Below are positions 1 through 8,900 of a stretch of DNA of 64,000 nucleotides, one piece after another. A program made the position numbers and the translations under genes. The notes beneath the pieces are model-generated. The model was not told where the DNA came from. It saw only the letters and a program-made list of their open reading frames with translations, and made no database searches. Origin of the DNA: Pseudomonas sp. MWU15-20650 (GTDB taxonomy: Bacteria; Pseudomonadota; Gammaproteobacteria; Pseudomonadales; Pseudomonadaceae); assembly GCF_023242475.1 (NCBI RefSeq), contig NZ_JALJFG010000005.1, positions 145,543 through 209,542 of the forward strand, read 5' to 3'. Positions within the stretch are counted from its first letter, which is position 1; each line of letters opens with the position of its first letter.

Positions 1-503
1 CGATGACCGGCATGGAACCCTCGCAGCGGATGATCAGCGGCCACGCCTTCCAGCAACGCAACGTACTGCTGCGCCTTGGCATCTCGGGACCAGGCCACAT
101 ACTCCGCGTGCAACACTTCGCGTTCGCGCAGTTGATCGTCGAGTGTCAGGCGTGGGTGGGTCAGCATGTCCGCCAGGCGCGTTAGCCCATGGGCAAAGGC
201 CGCCTCAGGGAGCTCGAAGAAGTAGTCCGTGGTGCGTTCCCGGGTACTGGCGTTGACTTGCCCGCCGTGACGTTGCACGTAGGGCATCAGCCCTTGGTCT
301 GACGGAAAACGCTCGGTACCGAGAAACAACAAGTGCTCAAGAAAATGCGCCAGCCCCGGCCACGCCAATGGCACATCATGACTGCCGGCAGCCACCCGTA
401 AAACGGCGGCGCAACGCTTCAAGCGCGGCGCATGGCGCAGGGAAACCCGCAGGCCGTTGGCCAGGGTCAGGTGAAGGTGGTGAGGGTGAACCGGCGCAGG
501 CAT
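1..503 (-). CDS. pqqF: PqqF-like zinc peptidase (N-terminal part, runs off the left edge)
   Basis: M16-family (insulinase-like) metallopeptidase. PqqF is thought to trim the PqqA precursor peptide in pyrroloquinoline quinone synthesis. Only the first 167 codons are present. Translation from the ATG at 503 gives MPAPVHPHHLHLTLANGLRV, followed near residue 53 by HFLEHLLF, the inverted HxxEH zinc motif of M16 enzymes. A downstream RERTTDYFFEL segment also fits the family. The gene lies 48 bp after davA on the same strand, an arrangement I remember from P. putida, where pqqF also follows davA. The assignment to PqqF rather than another M16 peptidase rests on that context, because the rest of the gene and the pqqABCDE cluster are outside the window. 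Confidence 0.85.
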   Translation of the reverse strand, partial: MPAPVHPHHLHLTLANGLRVSLRHAPRLKRCAAVLRVAAGSHDVPLAWPGLAHFLEHLLFLGTERFPSDQGLMPYVQRHGGQVNASTRERTTDYFFELPEAAFAHGLTRLADMLTHPRLTLDDQLREREVLHAEYVAWSRDAKAQQYVALLEGVAADHPLRGFHAGH

Positions 504-551
504 GGGCACTTCCGAAGCGTGGGAAGTGCCTATGCTAGCAAACCCGCTGGA

Positions 552-1346
552 TCAGGGCTTGTGCAGTGAACCGTAGAGCTCAGGGCGACGGTCTTGCAGG
601 TAATGATTCGCGGCGCGGGCGTCGAGGATCAATTGACGATCCAGCGTGCCGACGATCAACGCTTCATCCAGGCCGGCCTTGGCGATTCGATGACCGTTAG
701 GTGCAGCAATGCTGCTTTGCCCGCAGTAGTGAATCTCGCCTTCGTGCCCGCAGTAGTTGGCATACGCCACGAAACATTGGTTCTCGAACGCCCTGGCTCG
801 CACGGTGACATCGGCCACAAAGTCGAACGGCACCATGTTAGCGGTGGGTACCAGGATCAGTTCGGCACCGGCCAGGGCCAGGCGACGGGTATTTTCCGGG
901 AACTCCAGGTCGTAGCAGATCAGGAAGCCCAGCTTCCATCCGTTCAGCTCCACCAGCGGGAAATCATCCTCCCCGGCACTGAACATCGAGTGATCCAGGT
1001 CGCCAAACAGGTGGGTCTTGCGGTAGTTGCACAAGCGCTGGCCATGGTTGTCGATCAACTGTACGGCGTTGTAGACCTGGCCATCTGCGGCCCGCTCCGG
1101 GTAACCGTACAGGATCGCCAGGCCGGTGCTCTGGGCCAATTCGGCAATCGCCTGCGCCGACGGCCCATCCTGTGCCTCGGCCAGGGCGCCCACAGCTTCG
1201 GCGCCGATGTTATAGCCGGTAAGGAACATCTCCGGCAGCACCAGTACATCGGCGCCGGACGCTTCATGCGCCAGTTGGTGCAAGCGCTTGAGGTTGCCGG
1301 CCACATCCAGCGGGTGGGGCGGGCATTGATACAGGGCGACACGCAT
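552..1346 (-). CDS. davA: 5-aminovaleramide amidohydrolase (5-aminopentanamidase)
   Basis: Carbon-nitrogen hydrolase of the nitrilase superfamily, 264 residues, predicted to convert 5-aminopentanamide to 5-aminovalerate and ammonia, the second step of the lysine monooxygenase pathway. The Glu-Lys-Cys triad is visible: E39 in LVLPEMFLTG, K110 in YRKTHLF and C144 in LICYDLEFPE. The ATG at 1346 is preceded by AAGGAG at ideal spacing. An open frame continues upstream to 1433 but overlaps davB and lacks a ribosome site, so I reject it. The gene starts 10 bp after davB ends, so the two are almost certainly co-transcribed. Other nitrilase-family amidases look similar; pairing with davB makes the DavA call strong. 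Confidence 0.9.
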   Translation of the reverse strand: MRVALYQCPPHPLDVAGNLKRLHQLAHEASGADVLVLPEMFLTGYNIGAEAVGALAEAQDGPSAQAIAELAQSTGLAILYGYPERAADGQVYNAVQLIDNHGQRLCNYRKTHLFGDLDHSMFSAGEDDFPLVELNGWKLGFLICYDLEFPENTRRLALAGAELILVPTANMVPFDFVADVTVRARAFENQCFVAYANYCGHEGEIHYCGQSSIAAPNGHRIAKAGLDEALIVGTLDRQLILDARAANHYLQDRRPELYGSLHKP

Positions 1347-1356
1347 GGTCAACTCC

Positions 1357-3048
1357 TTACTCGGCGAGGGCAATCGGCCCGATTTCATCGAATACATCGC
1401 CCGGGCCCGGGTTCTCTGGGTGGGTGCTGCCACCGAAGTGGGTCATGATGCCCCACACCGCGTTGAGCGAGGTTTGCACTGCGCCCTCGACCCAGGCCGG
1501 GGTCCAGGAGACGTCGTCACCAGCAATGAAAATCCCACGCTGTTCGGCAGGCATGTCCTTCTGCATGAAGTGTGCATACATCCGCTGGTTGTAGCGATAG
1601 TGGCCGGGCAATGCACCTTTGAAGGCCCCGAGGAAATGCGGGTCGGCTTCCCACGAGACGGTGATCGGATCGCCGATGATGCGCGCCTTGATGTCGACTT
1701 TCGGGTAGATTTTCTTCAGCGCGTCGAGGGCCAGTTTTACCCGTTTGTCGATAGGCTGCGGCAGCATTTTCAGCGCGTCGCTCATCCATGAGTAAGACAG
1801 GCAGATAACCCCGGGCTTGTCGTCGCCGTTGTCGAACAGATAGGTGCCGCGGGTCAAGCGGTCAGTGAGGGTCATGCTCATCAGGTCGCGGCCGGTTTGC
1901 GGGTCTTTGTCTTTCCAGAACGGACGGTCGACCATCACGAAGGTTTTCGATGACTGCATGTAGCGCGTGCGGTCCAGGGCCATCCACATTTTCTGTGAGA
2001 ACAGGGTTTCGTCGCATTCGATCTGGGTGGTCAGCAGCCAGCTTTGGCAGGTGGTCAGTACGGCGGCGTATTCGCGGGTGTCACCGTAGTTATCGGTGAC
2101 CGCGAAACGACCCTCGGCGGCGTGGGCAATGCGCTTCACGCCAGCGCGTGGCGCGCCTCTATGCAATGAACTGAGGCTGGTACCGGCCGGCCAGTGCGCG
2201 CAGCGTTCCGGCACGTGACGCCAAATGCCCATGGGCACCTGCGCCACGCCGCCGACAACCAGGTGCTGATGGTCATCGCAGTTGGTCATCACCACGCGGA
2301 AGATTTCCAGCATGGAGTTGGGGAAGTCCGAGTCCCAGCCGCCGGTACCGAAACCGACTTGGCCGAACACTTCGCGGTGCAGGAACGACAACTTGGCGAA
2401 AGCTTTGGAGCTGGCGACGAAATCGTAGAAGGTGCGGTCGTCCCACAGCGGTACCAGCTTATTCCACAGCTCTTTGAGGCGGGGGACGTCGCGGTCGCGG
2501 ATCGCTTGCTGGATATCACCGAACTGCGAGCCGGCTTCCAGGGCATCGGCCCAGGCATCGGCCACTTCCTGGAACAGTACGGGCAAGTCGGAGAGTTTTT
2601 GCGCGTAGTGGGTCTGGCCTTCCAGATCGATCACGGTACTGCCGGATGCCGGGGTCAGCGGGTTGGGGAAGGGTTTGGTTTCCAGGCCCAGCTTGTCCAC
2701 ATAGTGGTAGAACGCGGTGGACGACACCGGGAAACGCATGCCGCCCAACTCGGCGATGATGCCCTCGGCGCCTTCAAACGCTTGGGAGCGCAAGCGCCCA
2801 CCCATTTTCGAGGCTTCATACACCACGGGCTTGAGGCCCAGCTTCATCAGCTCATAGGCCGCGACCAGGCCGGCGATACCCGCACCGACGATCGCCACTT
2901 CGGCGCCATGGTGGACGGCGGGGATGCTGCCCAGACCAGCGGGGTGTTCGATCCAGTCATCAAAGGCAAACGGGAAGTCCGGGCCGAAGATGGTGATGGG
3001 TTTTTTACCGTCTGCAGGGTGGCGATTGTTTTTGTTAAATGTGTTCAT
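1357..3048 (-). CDS. davB: L-lysine 2-monooxygenase (flavin amine oxidase family)
   Basis: FAD enzyme of 563 residues predicted to oxidatively decarboxylate L-lysine to 5-aminopentanamide. The N-terminal dinucleotide fold is clear: AIVGAGIAGLVAAYE at about residues 52-66, an acidic residue at 78 and MGGRLRS just after. The C-terminus carries the second FAD motif, FIAGDDVSWTPAWVEGAVQ. Tryptophan 2-monooxygenases and L-amino-acid oxidases share this architecture, but the immediate davA partner and the pqqF neighbour favour the lysine enzyme. I place the start at the ATG at 3048, which has AGG upstream; an in-frame TTG at 3066 has no ribosome site. A 146 bp gap separates it from the Lrp-type regulator gene on the same strand, which probably holds the davBA promoter. 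Confidence 0.88.
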   Translation of the reverse strand: MNTFNKNNRHPADGKKPITIFGPDFPFAFDDWIEHPAGLGSIPAVHHGAEVAIVGAGIAGLVAAYELMKLGLKPVVYEASKMGGRLRSQAFEGAEGIIAELGGMRFPVSSTAFYHYVDKLGLETKPFPNPLTPASGSTVIDLEGQTHYAQKLSDLPVLFQEVADAWADALEAGSQFGDIQQAIRDRDVPRLKELWNKLVPLWDDRTFYDFVASSKAFAKLSFLHREVFGQVGFGTGGWDSDFPNSMLEIFRVVMTNCDDHQHLVVGGVAQVPMGIWRHVPERCAHWPAGTSLSSLHRGAPRAGVKRIAHAAEGRFAVTDNYGDTREYAAVLTTCQSWLLTTQIECDETLFSQKMWMALDRTRYMQSSKTFVMVDRPFWKDKDPQTGRDLMSMTLTDRLTRGTYLFDNGDDKPGVICLSYSWMSDALKMLPQPIDKRVKLALDALKKIYPKVDIKARIIGDPITVSWEADPHFLGAFKGALPGHYRYNQRMYAHFMQKDMPAEQRGIFIAGDDVSWTPAWVEGAVQTSLNAVWGIMTHFGGSTHPENPGPGDVFDEIGPIALAE

Positions 3049-3194
3049 GGCTGACCTGGCTGGCAACTCGGCGGGGTAAGACCCACTGAGTATAGGAAAA
3101 GATGGCAGCCAGTTTAGGGAGCATGGTGCTCGTTAATAAGACGCAAAGTGTCGTCGAATTGAATTGTTTTTAGTCAAAGTGACGAGCTGCGTGG

Positions 3195-3641
3195 TCAGAT
3201 TGGTTGGCCGCGGTCCAGCTTGTTGCTGAGAATGATCGACGTGGTGGTTTTTTCCACGCCATCGACACTGCCGATCTGGTCCAGCAGTTGGTCCAGCTGT
3301 TCCGGCGAATCGGTGCGTAGCCAGGCGACGTAATCGAACTCACCGCTGACGGCACAGAGCTGTTGTACCTGGGCCATGGCACTCAGCCTGCGCAGCACTT
3401 CCTTGCCCGAACGCGGTTGTACCTTGATGCCCACATAAGCCTGCAAACCACCCCCCGCGACGCGTTGACCCAAGCGTACGCCATAACCGGTGATCACTTG
3501 GGTTTTCTCCAGGCGTGCCAGGCGCGACGTCACCGTGGTACGTGCGATGCCTAGCTGCCGAGCCAGCATCGCCACGCTTTCGCGGGCATTGATCTGCAGG
3601 GCAGCGATCAGTTGGCGATCGATTTCATCTAGGGCGGGCAA
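3195..3641 (-). CDS. Lrp/AsnC-family transcriptional regulator
   Basis: A 148-residue protein with an N-terminal winged helix-turn-helix (about residues 5-55, including SVAMLARQLGIARTTVTSRL) and a C-terminal ligand-sensing RAM/AsnC domain (about 65-140). It starts at a TTG at 3641 with GGAG six bases upstream; no ATG is available in frame near the beginning. Members of this family bind amino acids and usually control a neighbouring catabolic or transport gene. It lies directly upstream of davB on the same strand, so control of lysine breakdown in response to lysine or a product is the natural guess. The ligand cannot be read from the sequence. P. putida has, from memory, an AsnC-type gene in the same place. 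Confidence 0.87.
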   Translation of the reverse strand: MPALDEIDRQLIAALQINARESVAMLARQLGIARTTVTSRLARLEKTQVITGYGVRLGQRVAGGGLQAYVGIKVQPRSGKEVLRRLSAMAQVQQLCAVSGEFDYVAWLRTDSPEQLDQLLDQIGSVDGVEKTTTSIILSNKLDRGQPI

Positions 3642-3710
3642 GGGGAGCTCCAGTGCGGATGGCAGTGGGCAAGCATGTTACAGGCTTGGTCCTGCGGACA
3701 AAACCGCTAC

Positions 3711-3796
3711 GCCAGACACGCAAAAGCCGCGCAATGCGCGGCTTTCTTGTTTGGTGGGCCCAGCAGGACTCGAACCTGCGACCAAGAGATCATGAG
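3711..3796. repeat. Left copy of imperfect direct repeat bounding the tRNA-associated islet
   Basis: This segment repeats at 5828-5913. It contains a perfect hairpin (AAAGCCGCGC, two-base loop, GCGCGGCTTT at 3723-3745) and then 45 bases of tRNA 3' half. The two copies differ at only a few positions in the tRNA part. The right-hand copy is part of an intact tRNA gene, so this looks like an old attachment-site duplication. Confidence 0.7.
3752..3796 (-). pseudogene. 3' half of a CAU-anticodon tRNA (attachment-site remnant)
   Basis: The 45 bases match the 3' half of the complete tRNA at 5869-5945 (anticodon loop, variable loop, T arm, acceptor strand, CCA) with four differences. Sequence similarity stops at 3797, inside the anticodon stem, and no 5' half follows. 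Two of the differences form a compensated base pair in the T stem. The base after the anticodon is G here and A in the complete gene. It cannot be a functional tRNA alone. Confidence 0.8.
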
Positions 3797-4100
3797 TTGC
3801 TGGGCGAGCTGATATGCCTAGAGAAATCGTTCGTAGGTGAACGTAGGTTGGCATAGCGGGAGGCCCCGTAGTACGTGGTGTTAAGCGTGATTTTGAGAGA
3901 GTTACGCAAGCTGAGTACTGTACTGTGGTTGTACTGATTTTGAAGCCTTTGAGGCTCGCTCAACTATGCAGTCACCCGAAACCAAGGGGAAGCAGCTGGA
4001 CTGATCGATCCCGATGCTCCGGCTCTTAAGCCGGAGCATTCCCCTGAGGCCAACCGTGTCCCTTGGCAGACGTAAGCACATGTTCAATGAAGCGCGCGGT
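3797..4100. other. Geneless end of the islet with one strong palindrome
   Basis: I see no convincing gene in these 304 bases. The only structure is a perfect inverted repeat at 4014-4039 with 11 bp arms (ATGCTCCGGCT / AGCCGGAGCAT) and a four-base loop. No T run follows on either strand, so a classical terminator is doubtful, although it lies just past the tautomerase stop codon. Confidence 0.5.
4014..4039. repeat. Perfect 11 bp inverted repeat after the tautomerase gene
   Basis: The arms are complementary with a CTTA loop, about 60 bp beyond the stop codon of the minus-strand tautomerase gene. It may stabilise or end that transcript. There is no U tract, and its function is unknown. Confidence 0.55.
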
Positions 4101-4565
4101 TCACGGAGTGCTGGAGGGCACCACCTGTGGCATATGTGCATACCCCGCTGCTGCCACGAACTGCGGAAGTCGCCACAACTGACCGTTCGCGCCCCACGTC
4201 CCATCCTCTACGTCGCTGACGATGATGGAGGTCACCAGCCGCTGTGCTTCAGGTACCGGCGCGATGTCCACGATCGCCTGATGCACTGCTGCGGCATAAC
4301 GCGCACGATGCGCGTCATCCAGCACACCGGCTGGGGCCAGGATCTGCACCAGGCATGGTACAAACTGGCTGAAGTCGTCGCTGCCGCCACAGCGCCACAG
4401 GCCCGCCGGAATCTCCTCGGCGATGACCCAGCATAGACGGCGCTGACGCGGGTCCGGTCCCAGCCCACTGCACTGTGTGGCTGCCGCGTCGACGGCGGTG
4501 AGCATCCGTTCACGCTGCTGCGCACTCAGTGCGCCGGCAGGGGTCTTGATGAAAATAGTCGGCAT
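4101..4565 (-). CDS. Tautomerase/MIF-superfamily protein with catalytic Pro-1
   Basis: A 154-residue protein beginning MPTIFIKTPAGALS. After removal of Met it has the N-terminal proline that acts as catalytic base in the 4-oxalocrotonate tautomerase and MIF superfamily. Its length is about twice that of a single 4-OT unit, which suggests a fused two-unit beta-alpha-beta protein as in CaaD-, MSAD- or MIF-like members. A second similar half (SIIVSDVEDGTWGANGQLW near residues 110-130) supports this. GGAG lies eight bases upstream of the ATG at 4565. The substrate is unknown. It is divergent from the GlxA-like regulator across an 80 bp gap, the usual layout for a regulator and its target. It lies inside the tRNA-bounded islet, so horizontal origin is likely. 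Confidence 0.72.
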   Translation of the reverse strand: MPTIFIKTPAGALSAQQRERMLTAVDAAATQCSGLGPDPRQRRLCWVIAEEIPAGLWRCGGSDDFSQFVPCLVQILAPAGVLDDAHRARYAAAVHQAIVDIAPVPEAQRLVTSIIVSDVEDGTWGANGQLWRLPQFVAAAGYAHMPQVVPSSTP

Positions 4566-4645
4566 TGATCACAGCTCCTGTGGGAAAGAACCTCCATTAA
4601 AGAGCACGACCACCGCGAGCAACAGTGGCCGATTTGCCGTAAATC

Positions 4646-5665
4646 ATGCACTATCAGCCAATGTACGATTTTACTCTGGTGGTGCCCCAAGGCGCCTTCG
4701 CTTCTAGCGTCACCCTGACCCTGGATCTACTGGCCACCGCCGCCAAGCTTGCGTCCCGGGTAGGTGTGGTCGCGCCACGCTGGCGCGTGTGTGGCATTAG
4801 CGCCGGTACCCTAGAGTTGGCCGGCGGCCTGCAACTACAGGTCGCAAACCTGCCCCTCCAAACGAACAAGCACGACTGCTGGATCCTGCCTGGGCTGGAT
4901 GTAGACGACGCCGCGCAACTTAGAGTACGCATGGCCCAACCGGACGTTGCACCACTGGCTGCAGCCCTGCGTCGTCACGCCGAGGCTGGCGGCAAGATTG
5001 CTGCTTCGTGCTCGTCCGTGTTCTTGCTCAACGCCGCCGGACTGCTGAATGGGCGCTGCGTCACCACCACCTGGTGGCTGGCATCCGCGTTGCGTCACGC
5101 GGCTCCTCAGGCACGCGTGGAACCGGACCGCATGGTGCACGCCGATGGTCCGCTGATCACCGCAGGCGCAGCGCTGGCCCACGTGGACCTGCTGCTGTAT
5201 GTACTGCGCCAGAGCTTCGGTGAGCGGCTGGCCGCGATGATCGGTCAGGCACTCCTGGTGGAGCGTCGACGCCTGCAGTCGCCCTATATGTCCCCGACGA
5301 TGATGGCGCCCGAGAACGGTCTGATTGCCCAACTGACCGCGCATATTGCGCAGACAATTCCAGCGCCGGTGACAGTGGGCGCGCTGGCTCTCAAGGCGAA
5401 CGTATCCACGCGCACGCTCAACCGGCAAGTCACCAAAGTGCTAGGCTACGGGCCGCAGCACCTGATCCAGTCGGTGCGATTGAACAAGGCGCGGGTGCTA
5501 TTGGAAGGTAGCGGACTTTCGGTAGAGGAAGTGGCTGCCGAGGTGGGTTTAGGCGATGCGGCGACCCTACGACGGTTGCTGCGCAGGTGGCTGAATGTGA
5601 TGCCGAGTCAGATTCGTGGGGAGGGGATTGCCGTTGGCAGTTCCAGGCCTTTGTCGCGTCAGTGA
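4646..5665 (+). CDS. GlxA-type AraC-family regulator (DJ-1/PfpI domain plus AraC HTH)
   Basis: A 339-residue transcription factor. Residues 1 to about 190 form a DJ-1/PfpI-like sensor domain with a cysteine at the nucleophile elbow (KIAASCSSVFLLNAAGLL). Residues about 230-330 hold two AraC-type helix-turn-helix units (VGALALKANVSTRTLNRQV and LSVEEVAAEVGLGDAATLRR). Relatives regulate catabolism of small nitrogenous compounds, but the ligand here is not readable. The start could be the ATG at 4646 or the one at 4661; neither has a clear ribosome site, and I use the longer form. It is transcribed away from the tautomerase gene, its likely target. Both lie within the tRNA-bounded islet. Confidence 0.82.
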   Translation: MHYQPMYDFTLVVPQGAFASSVTLTLDLLATAAKLASRVGVVAPRWRVCGISAGTLELAGGLQLQVANLPLQTNKHDCWILPGLDVDDAAQLRVRMAQPDVAPLAAALRRHAEAGGKIAASCSSVFLLNAAGLLNGRCVTTTWWLASALRHAAPQARVEPDRMVHADGPLITAGAALAHVDLLLYVLRQSFGERLAAMIGQALLVERRRLQSPYMSPTMMAPENGLIAQLTAHIAQTIPAPVTVGALALKANVSTRTLNRQVTKVLGYGPQHLIQSVRLNKARVLLEGSGLSVEEVAAEVGLGDAATLRRLLRRWLNVMPSQIRGEGIAVGSSRPLSRQ

Positions 5666-5840
5666 ACAGCCGAGGAGATCCTGGAAACCAGTCTCGCAGT
5701 CATAGACAAGCAGCCCTGGCCGACCAGCAGTCGTAGCTGGAAGAAGCCGAACACTGAGAGGGAGCAGAGAACCAGCACTGTACCTAATTTGTCCCCTTGG
5801 ACCATAGGACTGTATCTGCGGTGGTCCATCCAGATACACG

Positions 5841-5863
5841 AAAGCCGCGCAGTGCGCGGCTTT
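5841..5863 (-). terminator. Hairpin downstream of the tRNA gene
   Basis: Inverted repeat AAAGCCGCGC / GCGCGGCTTT with a short loop, directly past the 3' end of the minus-strand tRNA. Its counterpart lies at 3723-3745 after the tRNA remnant. Placement and symmetry fit a tRNA transcript terminator, with a modest T-rich flank. Confidence 0.65.
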
Positions 5864-5868
5864 GAGTG

Positions 5869-5945
<77 letters not shown>

Positions 5946-5960
5946 TCAGTAGGTCGCGGA

Positions 5961-8900
5961 TTATAGCGATGGTTTCTCCGCTGTGCTATCCGAAAAATCC
6001 TCCAGACGCGTATGAAGGAAGGTTGCGGCAAAAAGCTCCGGCGGCAGCGGCAGGCTGACGATGTAGCCTTGCATCTGCTCACACCCTTCGGCGGCGAGGA
6101 ATGCTTGCTGTGCCGCGTTCTCCACGCCTTCGGCGATGATAGTGAACTGCATGCTGTGGCCGAGGGCGATGATCGCGCGCACGATCGCTGCATCGTGGGG
6201 GTCGTCGGGCAGGCCACGGACGAAGGACTGGTCGATTTTGAGGAAGTCCAGCGGCAGGCGCTTGAGGTAGCTGAGGGACGAATAGCCGGTGCCGAAATCG
6301 TCGATCGCCAGTTGTACACCGAGTTGCTTGAGTTGGTGCAGCACCTCCAGCGCCTCTTCGGCCTGGCTCATGATGAAGTTCTCGGTGATCTCCAGTTGCA
6401 GGCAGCCGGGGTCGAGACGGTAATCGCGCAGCAGTTGTTCGATGCGTGACAGCAGGTTGGGATGGCGCAATTGCGCACCAGCGAGATTGACCGACAGGGG
6501 GCCGAAATCATCGAAAGCGCCTTGCCAGGTGTGCATCTGCCGGCAAGCCCGTTCCAGTACCCAGTCACCAATCTGCAGAATCATGCCGTTCTCTTCGGCC
6601 AGGGCGATGAAGTGTTCGGGGGGCACTTCGCCAAAGGTCGGGTGGTGCCAGCGGATCAAGGCTTCTGCACCGATCAGTTGTTGGGTCACCAAGCTTCGCT
6701 TGGGTTGGTAATACAGGCTCAATTCATCACGTTCGATGGCGCGCCGCAACTCGTGCTCCAGCGCCACGCGTTCGTTGGCCTGGGCCGTCAGATCGCGGGT
6801 ATAGCTTTCGACCCGGTTGCGCCCCTTGGCTTTGGAGCGGTACATCGCGGCGTCGGCATTTTTGACCAGCGTGGCAACGTCGTTGCCGTCCTGTGGGTAG
6901 AGGCTGGTGCCGATGCTGGCGCTGATAAAGAACTCGTGTTCACCGGCTTGGAACGGTGGGGTGAAACAGTCGAGCAGTTTATTGGCCAGGTATTGGGCAT
7001 CGCTGGCGTGTTGCAGGCCGGGCAGCAGGATGATGAATTCATCACCGCCCAGGCGGGCCACGGTGTCGACGTCACGCAGTTGTTCCTTGAGGCGCACGGC
7101 GATGTCTTTGAGCAACAGGTCGCCGATCGGGTGGCCGAGGCTGTCATTGATGTGTTTGAAGCGGTCCAGGTCGAGAAACAACACCGCGCCCTGTTTGCCG
7201 CTTTCTTGTTGGCCGTTGAGGGCCGCCTGCAGTCGGCTTTCAAACAGGGTACGGTTGGGCAGGCCGGTCAACGGGTCGTGATGCGCCTGATAGTCGAGGC
7301 GTGCCTGGGCCAGCTTGAGGCTGGAGATGTCGGCAAACACAGCCACGAAGTGTGTGATCAATTGGTCATGATTGCGTACGGCGCTGATGGTTAGCCAACT
7401 GGGGTAAAGCTCGCCGTTTTTGCGGCGGTTGGAAATCTCGCCCTGCCAGTGACCGTGGGCCGTCAATTGGTGCCACATCGCGGCGTAGAACGCGCTGTCA
7501 TGCAGGCCAGAGGCAAGCAGACGCGGGGTATGGCCCAGCGCTTCGGCCTCGCTGTAGCCGGTAATCTCACTGAAGGCGCGGTTGACGGCGCTAATGTTCT
7601 GCCGAATATCAGTGATCAATACACCTTCGGCGGTGCTTTCGAATACGGTGGCAGCCTGTTGCAGTTTTTCCTGCATTAACTGGCGTTCGGTGATATCTCG
7701 GGCGATGGTCAGCATGCAGTTTTCTTCGCCGATGGGCAGCGGGCGGCTGGACACTTCGCACAGACGAATCTGGCCATCGGCACGGCGTATATGGCAGACG
7801 AAATCACGGACAAAACCGTCGCGCTGCATCAACTCCAGCAGGTGCTTGCGTTCGTTGAGATCGACCCAGATGCCGAGGTCGAGGGTTGATTGGTCAAGCG
7901 ATATTGCGCTGGTGAAGCCGGTCAGGCGGGTGAAGCCTTCGTTCACCTCGATCAGTAGACCATCACTTTGGCGACTCAGCAGCAAGCCGTCGGGGGAGGC
8001 ATGGAACGCCTTGGCAAACTTCTCTTCAGAGGTTTGCAGCCGCTGCTGGGTTTCTTTGAGTTGGGTGATATCCCGCACGACCACCACCAAGGCTTCGGTG
8101 GTATCGAGTTGGAACGGCTCAGCTGAGATAAGCCCGATAAACGCTTGGCCATTGCTGCGCAGAAAGGGCATCTCCAGGTTGCGGACGCTCGTGGTCTGTA
8201 TGCGTTGCAGCAAATCCGGACCGACGCCTTGAATGCCCCAGATATTCAGCTCGGTGGCCGTTTTGCCAACCACCTCGTCGGCTCGGAGGCCAATCTGGTC
8301 CTCAAATGCCTTGTTGACTTCAAGCAGGCAGCCATCGGACATGCGGGCAATCACCAGGATGTCCGGGCATTGCTGGAACACTGAAGCAAACTTTTGTTCG
8401 GAAAGTTGCAGTGCTTCTTCAGTGCGTTTGGCTTCGCTGATGTCGATCATCAAGCCGCGCAGCACCGGCTCATGGCCGTGTTCGATCAGGCTGACAATGT
8501 CGCGTACCCACAGGCAGCGGCCGTCAGCCGTGATAACCCGGTAGTCGAGGCTGTGATCGCGGTTGGCACGGGTTTCCCGGTAGCAAAAAGCTTCGGCGCG
8601 TGTCAGGTCGGCGGGGTGGATGATGTTTCGCCAGAAGCCCGGAATCAGCCAATGGGCACGGGGATAGCCGAGTAACTCTTCGGCGTGGGGCGATACATAG
8701 CTATAGGTGAAATCGCTGATGCTGGCTTCCCAGGCGATGGCGGATAGGCTCTCCACCAAGCCGCGATAGTGGTACTCACTGCTACGCAGTTCTTGCTCAA
8801 GGGCGACTCGGCGCGAGATTTCTGAACTGAGCCGGCGATTGATCCGAATCACAATGGCCAGCACGGTGCTCAGCAGTAACACCGCTGGCAGGCCGTACTT

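Larger units (their letters stand above)
3797..5868. mobile_element. Small genomic islet inserted at a tRNA 3' end, no integrase found
   Basis: About 2.07 kb lies between a tRNA remnant and the intact tRNA. The geometry is that of site-specific integration at a tRNA 3' end: the intact tRNA is restored on one side and the displaced 3' half marks the far end. The cargo is one tautomerase gene and one divergent regulator. I find no integrase, transposase or recombinase, so it is either a decayed island or arose by recombination between tRNA copies. The assignment rests on the flanking repeats and on the unrelated content. Confidence 0.6.

Noticed and set aside
2194..3054. Open frame opposite davB
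   Set aside because: Antisense shadow of a well-supported flavoprotein gene.
3490..3856. Short frames reading through the tRNA fragment (GPAGLEPATKRS type)
   Set aside because: Translations of tRNA 3' ends commonly give such false proteins; no start site is present.
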